Source: Phanerodontia chrysosporium (lineage: Eukaryota > Basidiomycota > Agaricomycetes > Polyporales > Phanerochaetaceae). Taken from it: DNA of 64,000 bases. Made by a program: the position numbers and the translations under genes. The stretch lies in NCBI GenBank assembly GCA_001910725.1, contig MJGA01000005.1:372001-436000 (forward strand), written 5' to 3'. This document shows, one piece after another, positions 47,436 through 57,416 of this stretch. How positions within the stretch are numbered: position 1 is the first letter of the stretch; each line of letters begins with the position of its first letter. Under the pieces are notes generated by a model. The model had not been told where the DNA came from, did no database searches, and saw nothing but the letters and a program-made list of their open reading frames with translations.

Positions 47436-47604
47436 ACGAGTCTACCATCGCCATTGACTCTGCATCCGACCAAGCTCTCATCGCCACGTTGACTTCGTTC
47501 CGAGCTTATGTATCAAACATACGATAGACGCAATTCATGCTGTGCCCACGTTCTGAAAAGGACTGTTTTCCAAGGGTATCACATTATTTTGGGTATATGC
47601 ACCG
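47436..47604. other. Convergent intergenic region
   Basis: 170 bp between the 3' ends of PHS1 and the aspartic peptidase. Confidence 0.5.
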
Positions 47605-49358
47605 CTAATGGTTGTTGATACTTGGGGCCAGCCCAAGTCGCGAGCCTGCGTAGTCAAAGGTAGTGTACCACGACTTGAGAAAGACGTCTCCGATGATGGC
47701 AAGGTTGGCTGGCAGACCGTGCTCAGAACTGACGCCAATGATTCCGCCTACGCAGTCTCTGCATATCTTGCACGGTTAGCCCAGATAGCCCACGAAGGGC
47801 AGATGGCCACGCACTCTGACTCGTCGCTGAGCTTTCCGAGGTTCATGTCGTCCTTGTGGATCGAGTAAGGCCGGTTGGAGAAGATGAGGGAGGCTGTCAC
47901 AGTACTCGAGCACGGATAGGTGTAGAATCCGCTGCCGTAGGTGGCGCTCGCGTCTTGAGATCCCGGAATCTGCGTACTTACGGTAAGTGCCATCCGCTCA
48001 GCCAGAACTACAAGGACTGACCAATCCGTAGAACTGTTTAGCAACGTCGTCGGCGACAAGGATGAGCGAGGATCCAGTGTCAACAGCCTGGTCACCCGGG
48101 TCAGCAAATCGACAGCGTAGATCGATCATGGAACGCACCGCTATGAGGTTTAGAGGTGCTGTCCGGTTTCTGCCCGCGCCCAAGCCGTCCATCGTCACAG
48201 TCCAATACGTCTATTCCCAAGACACTCAGGGACAAGTTCGAGCTGTCAACCAAACACACGCACCTTGCTCGTCAGGTTCAGCCACTCGACAGGGCCGGTC
48301 GTCTTCGTGAGGTCGAAGCAGCCAAAGCATATCTGGCTGCCATCCGCGCTGCCGCGCGTGAGGTGCGTGCTGAAGATGCCCGCGGCGAGCTTGTGGCCCG
48401 CGAGGAGCCCCTCGAAGAAGGTCGGCGCGTTCATGCGGCTGATGCTGCGGAACGCGAGCCCGAGCAGCCCGGACGATGCGTAGTCCATAAAGTCCTGCGA
48501 CTCGGTGCGCACCGCGACGAACTTCTGCGCGTCGACGCTCAGCGCGCCGAGCGCGACGGTGTCCGACGCGACGGTGCCCGCGACACGCCCTGCGCCCTGG
48601 CGGCACCCCCACCTCGTCAGCACAGCGTCCGCGCAACGGGAAAGGAGGCGACGCACGTAGGTGACGCTCACGCGCCGGCCGGAGTTGCGGTACGTGCTGC
48701 TCGCGGCGGCGTCGAACTGCTCGTGCGAGCACCCGGGGCACGCGACGGGCACCCAGAGGTCCGCGCTGCCGGTGTCGACGGAGACGGTGAGCGCCTGCGC
48801 GGGCGTGCCGAACTTGAGCGCGCCGTAGTACGCGACGTCCATGCCGTCTGCGACGTCGTCCGTGAGCGGCATGAGCTCGAAGCTCGCGTACGGCTCGTCG
48901 GGCAGCCCGAGGATCGGCTCGGCGCCCGCCGCGGGCGCACCGCGCACCGACAGCGCAGGCCTGGGGCGCGTGAGCAGCGAGGACGGCTTGCTGTTGTTTG
49001 CCCAGTACTGCACGATCGGCGTGTCGTTGAAGGGTGCGTACCCCGTGTCCGGGTGCGTGTCCGGGTTGAGGTTGATGCCGTTCAGGAAGTCGGAGGCCAT
49101 GGAGTACTTGTTGAGCAGGCCCTGCACCTCCATGCGCTGCACCGGCCCGTCAATATTGCGGCGGGCGCATGGCAGGTCGAAGAGGCTTACCACCAGCCCG
49201 GCGTCGAAGACGGGCTCTGTACCATTCTGCAGTTTTACTGCGGGGGTCTGCCTGCGCAGATTCGCGATAAAGTGTCGCTTTCCGCGAGCGGGCTCCAGAG
49301 GATGGGCGCCCGAGCCGATAGCAAGGATAGACGAGAAAAGAGCGACGTGCAGGTTCAT
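47605..49358 (-). CDS. Secreted or vacuolar aspartic peptidase (A1 family)
   Basis: Six exons: 49358-48657, 48596-48264, 48210-48139, 48087-48022, 47969-47815 and 47758-47605; introns 51-60 bp. A signal peptide (MNLHVALFSSILAIGSG) precedes a prosegment of about 120 residues. The peptidase has two active-site aspartates: SVDTGSADLWVPVACP and AVDTGSSLILVADD. After the first lies YGAGRVAGTVASDTVALG, where the flap tyrosine should be (YG); near the end is AIIGDVFLKSWYTTFDYAG, typical of the family C-terminus, and RLGLAPSINNH follows. CPGC gives one likely disulphide and CSSTV and EDC another. Unlike pepsins, the N-terminal motif has DTGSAD and the second DTGSS, so both Asp are present. Enzyme of nutrient acquisition is inferred. 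Confidence 0.93.
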
Positions 49359-49981
49359 GAGGGGGATTCTGAGACAACGAGCGGTGCGCCAGGCACGATC
49401 GAGGAAGGAGGAGGAGGAAAGGAGACGAACGGCACACGGTCGGATGGGAGCGAGCTGTGGCGCCGCAGGCCCTGCGACTGACGAGATGCCCGAGGAAGCG
49501 GGCTGACGGTCACCGGTCAGCCTAGGGCGGCCGCTATCTTTAGGAGTGGAAAGACGAGAGACATGAAACCAGCACTTGTGATTGCGGGATACCAGGCGGC
49601 GGCGGGACCTCTGATTCAAGGCTTGCTGCGGCTGGCGAGCTGGCGGGTGCGCCACAGCATCGTGTCAGGGGTCTCGAGATCAAGCGTGCGCATGTCGTTT
49701 CTGGATACGGCAGAGGATGCCGCTCGTCAGCACCGTGTCATTACCGTCCGTAGGTGGGAACGTAGCTTATGAGAGCTCGCTCCTGAGAATAGGCTTCACG
49801 ACCGTAACGTTGGCCAGACCGGTTAGTCCATTCTACAGAGTCCATGAAGAAACAACAGTTCGAGAGGATAAGAGACAGTATCGATGAGTAAGGATAGGGT
49901 GGAGTGTACATGAAGTGTGAAGGGCGATACAGTATAAGTCCGATGGCGTACAAGAGTAGGGTCCATGTGGGATAGGTACAG
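49359..49981. other. Intergenic region
   Basis: It lies between the aspartic peptidase start and the GH16 stop, both on the minus strand. It holds the peptidase promoter and the GH16 3' UTR. No gene seen. Confidence 0.5.
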
Positions 49982-51281
49982 TTAATGTTGAGATTTGGGT
50001 GTGAAGACATGCAAGGAGTTGATCTCCCAATATGCCTTGTCAAAGGCGTCCGGATTATTGTTCACGACTGAAACCGCAATGTAAGTCCCTCGGACAAGAC
50101 GACCATATGGCGAAAGTTCTCACAATCGTCACAAGTACCTCCACAGCCCGATAGGAGGAAATCTGTGCCTGCCCAATCGCCCTGGAATGCAGATTAGCTT
50201 TACTTCCAACACATCACCGAGAGCCCAGACACGTACACAGAACGTCAGGTCGAACACCACAATGTGCGCATCAAAGTGCGAGTCGTAATCACAAAAGTCT
50301 CCCATGGGGAAGAACGCCATTGGCGGGCCCCAGGTAGGGTCGGGCGTGATTACGGGCGTGTCGCCAAAAACGTCATTGAGGAGGCCCTTCTGCGCGACTG
50401 CAGCGGGCACGCCGGGGTCGTCGCGCCGCCAGAACCACACGCGCACGCCGGTGTCCGCCGTACGGGCCATGACGTAGTAGCCGCCGCCGACGTTGTTGAA
50501 GAGCGTGCCGTACGAGAAGCCGTCTGACGACTGGGTGCCGCAGCCCTGGTTGAAGTTCGCGTTTGCGTCGCAGTTCGTGCTGACGGTGGTCCTGGAGAAG
50601 CCATCGTGAGAGAACCGGCATGGTGAGATGCATGTGCAACGCACCCTGACTGGAAGCGCGCTGACGGCATCGTGCAGGACGAAGCCGTGTGTAATGTCGC
50701 GATATTCTTGCTCTGGAGGTTCACACCTGCGCGGTACGCGTCAACGAACGCGCCGCGCCGCGCCGAGCTGACGCAGAACACGCACCCTCAATAATGTCGA
50801 TCTCGCCGCCGTTTGGCCAAGGGCCCTTTTGACTCAACGTCCAGAACGCAGGCCATGTCCCGCATCCCTCGGGCATGTGCTGGATGTCGAGGACGATGAC
50901 GGAGTCGGCGTACGCTGCCCACGACGAAATGCGGATGCTGTCGCGCCCGCGGTCGTTCGGGCCTACGACTTTGCTCGTGTCGGCACGCATGATGAATTTG
51001 CTGTCCGTCGCTGTCAAACAGGGGTCACATAGGCAAACCGTGCGCGGTCTGGGGACGAGCGGGAGCCCACCTTGGGTCAGGTTGTTCCTCTGCGCTGTTT
51101 GCAGGTCGACATAGTTGACGCGTCCGTGGGTGGGATCATCAAAGGTCTCCCACTGGAAGGCACCGAAGAAGTCGTAGCCGACGTACTTGTCCTTGAGGAC
51201 GAAGGTGGTGCTGGCAGCAGAGGAAGCAACGGTGAGGACGGCGCTGAGCGAGACGACAAGATAAGCATAACCAGTACGCAT
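49982..51281 (-). CDS. GH16 endo-beta-1,3(4)-glucanase (laminarinase type)
   Basis: Six exons: 51281-51071, 51010-50786, 50726-50645, 50591-50237, 50181-50124 and 50067-49982; introns 53-60 bp. A signal peptide (MRTGYAYLVVSLSAVLTVAS) precedes the mature enzyme. The GH16 catalytic motif is WPNGGEIDIIEG, with the nucleophile and acid/base glutamates of E-I-D-I-I-E. Other marks are YVGYDFFGAFQWETFDDPTH, HMPEGCGTWPAFWTLSQKGP, CTMPSARFQSG, QGCGTQSSDGFSYGTLFNN and GGGYYVMARTADTGVRVWFW. This is the arrangement of basidiomycete laminarinases that cut beta-1,3/1,6-glucan, useful for cell-wall remodelling or recycling. Cysteine pairs suggest disulphides. All splice phases agree without any repair. Confidence 0.95.
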
Positions 51282-51438
51282 GTTGGTATGGATCGTCTAC
51301 GGCGCGGTAAGGACTGTCGAGGAGGGCGGTGAGGTAGGGGCGGACGTAGAGCAGGGCCGCAAAGACGAAAAAGCAGGCGGTAGCGAGTGTCAGCGGAAGC
51401 GATTTGTGCACCGGCGGGGCGGCGACTGAGGCTGGCAT
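51139..51438 (-). other. Overlapping upstream open frame at the GH16 5' end
   Basis: A 99-codon ATG-initiated frame starts at 51438, 157 bp upstream of the GH16 ATG, and overlaps it in another frame. Its first 50 codons have the coding composition of this genome and encode a membrane-like segment (LTLATACFFVFAALLYVRPY). It may be an upstream ORF that limits translation, or the first exon of a GH16 isoform with a membrane anchor. Confidence 0.3.
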
Positions 51439-52358
51439 CTTCGCGGGTCGGCTGCTTTATGAACGATCGCCCAAGCAAGCACTTTGCCCTGATCAGCCCA
51501 ACGCGGGTGCAATCCCCGTTTTTCACGTTCGGTCTCCTGTGTTAGTTTTGCGCCTTTCGGTGGAGCTCCTGTCGTCTTACCGAGGTTTCGGGGTCCGATC
51601 GTCCTGGCTTCGAGGCTATGCGGGCCAAAAGGAGGCCTTTTCTCGCTCGCTTTCGAGGACGGACACTGCTGCTCAGAGTTGGGGGGCCACCCAGTACGAT
51701 TGCACAAACCAAGCCATCGTGGATCAGAGTGGGGGGGAGCAAGGCACAAACTCTGTTGCTGGTTCTGGCTGGATATTTCTCACGCCATTTCATGCAGTCT
51801 GGGCTCTCCAAAGAGGCTATTCCCCAGGGACATTCGGCAGGCGTCGCAAAGGGGCTTGCAATGGGTCCCAAATTAGACCTCGTACCTCATCCTCGCGCCG
51901 CCAGATCCCCTGCGGAGTATGTCCAGCTCGGTTCAAGATCGACTGAGCGGCGCACACCCTGTTGCGGATGCATGTCTCGCGACGGGCTGTCCTCATGAAC
52001 GACGTGTGGAATATAGCGTACTTGCCATGTGCTAGAAAGATCTTTGAGGTGTATGACGCACGCGCAGCGTTCGGGGCAACAATGTGCACATGGGCGGGTG
52101 CGACCGACTAGACCTGCCATATTGGGACACGCGAGTTGCTTGCAAGAAACGAAGCGAGTACCGATAGAAATACCCTTCATAGGTGCTCAGTCCAGCACCC
52201 ATGTCAATCAGAAGCTGTGTATTGATCCTAGCGTTGCTCTGTAACTATACAAGACGGGGCTGCTCAGATTCGTACATCACAACAAGCAACAAATCAAAAG
52301 ACGAGGTAACGAAAGCAAGAGTCTTAAATCACAATAAAATACCTTCGACACGACGATT
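51282..52358. other. Upstream region of the GH16 gene and 3' side of RAD21
   Basis: The part next to the GH16 start (51282-51438) is open in another minus-strand frame that looks coding (see the upstream open frame entry). From about 51440 to 52350 there are only unsupported frames on both strands. The right end holds the RAD21 3' UTR. Confidence 0.45.
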
Positions 52359-54686
52359 CTACAAGTCAGAAGCGACCGACGGCGCGAGCGACGGCTCGCG
52401 CTCAGGTTGAAGCTGCGACTGCGACGAGCCAGCGAGTCGCTGAGCCGTGGACACCGACGGCGCGACGGACGTGTGTCGCTGACGTTCCCAGAGCTTGTCC
52501 TTCGCGCGGACCTCGATGTTCGCGTACGGCGCCTCCTGTTCCAGCTTCACGCAGTCGCGCGTGCCGAGGACGAGCAGCTCGAAGAAGAACGCGGACGCCG
52601 CGCGGCGGCTCGCGCCCTGCGCCATGGCGTTGAAGCTCATGATCTTCTCCTCGCGCGCGCGGGGCTCAGGCTGCAGCTCCTGGCGCACGATGCGCAGCGC
52701 CTTCACGGTGTTCTTGCTGTACCCGCGCCCGTCCTCCGCGCGGTCCGCCTGCTCCTGACTCTGCGCACTGCGGTCGTCGAACGCCGCGATCGGACATGCT
52801 GCGTCAGCGAACGTGCGCCCCTCGCCCTCGTCCAGCGGTGCGTTCGTCGGCGCCGGCGACGTCAGGCGGCTGAGCTCACTCAACACGCTCTGCTCGCGAT
52901 CCAGCCGTTCCTCTGCAGCAGGGACAAAGTCGGGTACTCGCATCTCAAAGTCTTCGCCCGCCATGCCGGATTGGTCTGCAAACTCCAGGTCCCCGCGTTC
53001 GCTCGGCGCACGCCCACCAAGGAGATCGCTGCCAAGGACCACAGAGGGCGCAACAGATGCATCGCGGCGCCCTTGCTCGACCTCCTCCTCATCGCCAGGC
53101 GCGGATGTGCCTTCGAGCCTGGGCCGCTTGCTGGGCGGCTTCTCGCCACGCTGGGCTTCTGGGGTGCCCCTGCGCTTTGGACCAGAGAGTGGCTGCAGAG
53201 GGCGCATGAACAATTCCTGTAGTTCGGGTGCCATTCCTGGCGGCGCCGCACAAAAGAATGTGCCGGCGGGCGTGTTCCTCGTCGGAAGGAAGTGCGATAC
53301 AGGGTCGTCGCGAATTTCGAGAAGGCGCATAACGAGTGGAGAGCGAGGAAGGAAGCCGTGCTCAGTGGTAATAGCGCTGGTATCAGCACGTTGGAAAGCG
53401 AGGTCTGCGCCGCGCCGGCGAGTTGCACCGGAACCGGGGCCTCCCTCCAACTCGATCTGCTCGTCGAATATCTGTCTCTGCACGCGTGGCTTCCGCTGGC
53501 CCTTAGCCGCTTCGGGCTCGACGCGCGGCGTCAGCTCTACGTCGGCAGGTGGGGTCCTGGGCGGCTCTGTCAGAGGTGATGCTTGAGAGTCGTGAGCTTA
53601 GCTGAATTTGGACAAGTTGCAGCATACACTTACACGCGCGAGACGGAGACAATGCGGGGACTTGCTCCAACTCAGGTGGCGGGACATCGAAACCGATGGC
53701 AAGGTCTTCTAGATTGATGTCCTCGCCGCCCAAGCCAAGATCATCGTCACCGAATGGATGTAGCGAAGGCTCCCTGCTCCTATAGGACGGTGCGTCGATG
53801 TCCATCTCTTCAGCACCTCTCCGCTCCATGAGGTATGAATCAAGCGACTCGCGCGGATGCCGTGCCACTGCGGCATCACGTCCGTACTCTATGTCCATGC
53901 TCTCATCTGCTTCCGAGGATGCTCGTGCGATAGAACGCGAGCGTGCTCGAACGCTGACAACACCATCGCCAAAGTCAAGTCCCAGTTCTAGATCCTCAAA
54001 GTCTTGCGAACCAATGGCGTGTGGGTCAAGGTCGTCAAACCCTGGGCCCTCGAAGTCGAATTGAAAGTCTTCGGCAGCTGCGAGGGTGATATCTGCGGAA
54101 CGAGCTATGTGCTGCCCCACAGGCTGGATCGGTCGCTGCTGAAAGTCGATGTCCCTATACAGTACTCAGCGACAGCACGCTTAGATTGCGAAAGCCCAGG
54201 ACGGACCAGTTGACATCCGGCAGCAACGCATCTAGGTCTAGGGTATTTGTCTGCAAAGTGATTGCGTTTCGATTCACAGCCAACTGGTCTTCGGTCATGT
54301 CGACAACACCGGGACGGAAAGCCATCTTGATTTTCAGGAGAGCCTCATTGCAGTCGTCTAGTAGGTATTTGGCCTTCCGGGAGTAGATCCGAACAACACC
54401 GAGGAGGAGCTGGCCACTGAGGCGGAGGGCCATAACTTCAACCTCCTGACCGACGATGGCATCTACGTCCCCCTTCAGAGTGGGCGCGGAGTAGCGAGAA
54501 TAGCGGCACATACCGACTGATTGCTCAATGTCTGTCTGCAATGTCTGCGTTTTCGACAGCTTCCGCTCCATGTGTGCTGCTAGCCATACTTTTGCTAAGG
54601 GTCCCCTCCGGGATAGGATTGCCTCGGAATAGAACTACAGCCGGGCTCAGCGTCATGAGTTATATTACACACAATACACTAACCAT
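52359..54686 (-). CDS. RAD21: Cohesin kleisin subunit RAD21/SCC1
   Basis: Exons 54686-54684 (start codon alone), 54634-54514, 54461-54207, 54154-53634 and 53581-52359; introns 49, 52, 52 and 52 bp. After ATG the protein continues FYSEAILSRRGPLAKVWLAA then HMERKLSKTQTLQTDIEQSV, the kleisin N-terminal domain that binds Smc3. Next come VMALRLSGQLLLGVVRIYSR and KAKYLLDDCNEALLKIKMAF. The long middle is acidic and disordered, where separase and loader sites are expected. The C-terminal winged helix that binds Smc1 includes YSKNTVKALRIVRQEL, FNAMAQGASRRAASAFFFEL and LVLGTRDCVKLEQEAPYANI. It closes the cohesin ring in chromatid cohesion. Rec8 is the alternative; the N-terminus favours Rad21. Confidence 0.92.
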
Positions 54687-54962
54687 GAGACTAGGGTGTT
54701 GGTATCCAGTAATTCAAGAAGATCGGAAAGGAAACGAGGGTATCGCGTTCAGCCGCGTCGTGGTGGTTCGTGAAGAGCGTGAGTGTGACCGCGGCCCCCG
54801 CGTGACGGTCTGCCCTGCGTAACACAGTGTAACGCTCGGGTCACGATGGTCACGTCCCGGGTCACATCACGCGCTCATTTCCTGGTTCTTGCTCCCAACC
54901 TCCGTCCCCGACACTTTCTGGGTCGCTGCGAACAGCGTCCTCCCAAAAGGCCGGCGCGGAAT
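54687..54962. promoter_or_regulatory. Shared divergent promoter of RAD21 and the PPR gene
   Basis: 276 bp between opposite start codons. No clear TATA box. Confidence 0.55.
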
Positions 54963-56855
54963 ATGCTCGCGTCGTCCTCTCGAAATGCGCTGAGGAGCTC
55001 AAAGGTCGCGACAGGCTTCGTCCGCTCGCTCGCGGGCAACTCTCCAGGTGCGTGCGGCAAAGCAGGCTTCACTGGGCGTAGAATTGACGCTTCCGGTTAG
55101 TATGTGCGTTGCAGAGCAAGAGATTTGCATCTACGCAAGCTGTGCGGAGGTCCGGCTCCTATGATGCCTCCTCTCTCAGCGCACAAGACATGGCGTACTC
55201 GAAGAAGGCGAATACCAGTTATAGACCCGCCAGCTCGCAGGGCACGACACTGGCCCGCTTCAACATGGAGCTTGGCCAACTGGTGCAACAAAAGAAGGCT
55301 CTGGAGGTTTTTAATATGGCGGCGCGCATGAAAGAACAGGGTGTGAAGCCGAACCAATCGACCTACGAGTTGCTGCTGGAGGCATGCAAGGATGCAGCTC
55401 TCGTAGAGCAAGCCTTCGCGGTTTTCGAGGATATGATGGCCAATGGTATAATGCCCCAGAGGTCCACATTCCATCACCTGATACAAGTGAGGTGAAGTCT
55501 GTTGGTATCCCGTCTCGCGTTCTCATCCTTAGCGTTCGCCTAGACCGTCCGCTATCTGCCCCTCTCTGAGCATTGGAAAATCTGGAACCTGATGCTAGCC
55601 CACGGCATCAAGCCCAACGAGAACTCCTACGAGTTCGTCATCCTACATCTCACGCGTAATGGCTATTTCGAGCTTGCGCTGCAGAAACTATCAGAGATGG
55701 CCGACGCTGATTTGAGGCCGACGCTCAAGACCGCCCAAAGTATTATCACCATGGCTTGTGAGCTGGGGCACCCTCGCTTGGCTGTAGAACTCGCGGAGGC
55801 GTTCGAGCGTTCGTCGGTTAGGCGGCTCGACGGTGTAGTCTGGGTGAAGTGCTTGATTGCCTCTGCTGAGGCTCTTTACGTGCGTATGACAGTCGACGAA
55901 TATCTTGCCTCCTCTGACATTTGTACAGGCGGACGGTGTTCTAACCGCATGGCACCAAGTCGTCCAGAAGTTGAAGATAACACCGGATGAGGGCTGCTGT
56001 ATTAACGTTCTTCACACCGCTGGTCGGCACGGCCTCTCCTCCCTTGCACCAGAGGTGATCAAGGTCCTACAGAGCATGAACGTCACCTGGGCGGAACATC
56101 ACTTCGCGCCCGTCATCGAGGCGTTCTGCCGAGATGGAGATATTAAGGAGGCCTTTGGTGTTCTGGAGCTCATGCGGAACAACGACGTCCCACCAACCTT
56201 GGAGACTGCGTATCCCATCTACGAGGTCATTAGTGGAAACGCTGATAGCGTTGACGAGGCTTACGGGATCCTGGAAGACATGCGTAACGAAAACCGGACT
56301 GTGGATGTTGCGGCTTTCAACGTCGTCATTCAGGCCTGTGTTGCCCTTGTCGACCTCCAACGCGCCATTGGAACATACCAAGTTGCGAGCGACTTTGGCG
56401 TCAAGCCCAACGTCGACACTTTCAACTTGCTCCTCTCCGCCTGTGCATCTGCGGGCCATCGCCAGCTCGGCGACCGCTTGATCAACGACATGCGCGAGGC
56501 CGGCGTCGCACCCGACGTTCGCACATACGAGCGTCTCATCATGCTCTGTCTCACCCAGCCCACCTACGAAGACGCGTTCTACTACCTGGAGGAAATGAAG
56601 ACTCGCGGCATCCGCCCTACGCAGCAGATTTACGAGGCCATCATTCGCAAATGCTTCAGCGTGGGCGACACTCGACACCAGCTGGCTCTCGACGAGATGC
56701 TTGAGCAGGGATACGAACTCCGTAATCGGCTCAAGAACTATCTCGAAGGCAAGCAAGGTACACACAAAGGCGAGACCAAGAAGTTCTCCCCGCAGGCCGC
56801 TGATGCGGCTGGTGCGGGCGCGGAGGATAGGGCACAGGAGGCTTCCGTGGCGTAG
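54963..56855 (+). CDS. Mitochondrial pentatricopeptide repeat (PPR) protein
   Basis: Exons 54963-55047, 55101-55486, 55544-55879 and 55929-56855; introns 53, 57 and 49 bp. The N-terminus (MLASSSRNALRSSKVATGF) is rich in Ser/Arg without acids, as in a mitochondrial presequence. PPR units follow, with helices such as ALEVFNMAARMKEQGVKPNQ, AFAVFEDMMANGIMPQRSTF, AFGVLELMRNNDVPPTLETA and LINDMREAGVAPDVRTYERL; about ten are countable. The C-terminus is charged and disordered. PPR proteins bind organellar RNA and act in its processing or translation; the closest fungal relatives are the large-subunit-linked or CBP-type factors. RNA target unknown. The downstream acceptor at 55100 was chosen over the CAG at 55118 because it keeps the frame. 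Confidence 0.9.
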
Positions 56856-57416
56856 CCGTAATAATGGCCTGGTATATTTGGTATATTAGATCTGTGTCGT
56901 TGCTTATACCTCTAAGCACAGTTCCCCCGCACGTGCGAGTAGATGTCTCATGCCCAAACTGGTTCGGCAACGTCGGTCGTGAATGGCATTGATCTCCAGC
57001 GAGCATGGGATAACGGTGCAATGAACGAAGCGCCGTCGAGGACTCCCCGACTACTACCTCAGGCACAGCATCGCTTTCCTCCATTAGTGTGCTGCCTAAT
57101 CTCATGCTTGGTAACTGCCATTAAGTTGGGATGCTCTCAATCCTGTTCCAGCGATGCCTTGTTATCTAGAAACCACATCGAGACTCGACGGGCGTCGCGA
57201 AGTGAACTCACAAGTAGATCTTACCGCCACGCCAATGACGCTGTCGCCTTGATGTTTCCACACAATACTCAATTGTCTAAAGGTACGATGTAGTCCTCTG
57301 CAGCCTTCAAGCCTGGCTAATATGCCAGGTCGATAGCTTTGTCGCAGGCCTGCTCGTGGTGCCCCGACGCGCGTGCGACACGCGTACTTGATGTCGCCTG
57401 CCAAATTTGGGACACG
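56856..57416. other. Intergenic region between PPR and FunK1 genes
   Basis: No gene recognised. A minus-strand open frame at 57162-57488 overlaps the FunK1 5' end and looks like a shadow frame. Confidence 0.5.

Noticed and set aside
48156..49506. Plus-strand open frames of 441 and 221 codons
   Set aside because: They lie opposite the aspartic peptidase exons and have no domain; high GC in third positions of the real gene produces open antisense frames.
51440..52350. Possible extra gene between GH16 and RAD21
   Set aside because: Several frames of 60-180 codons exist on both strands, but none has a domain, a consistent exon chain or favourable composition.
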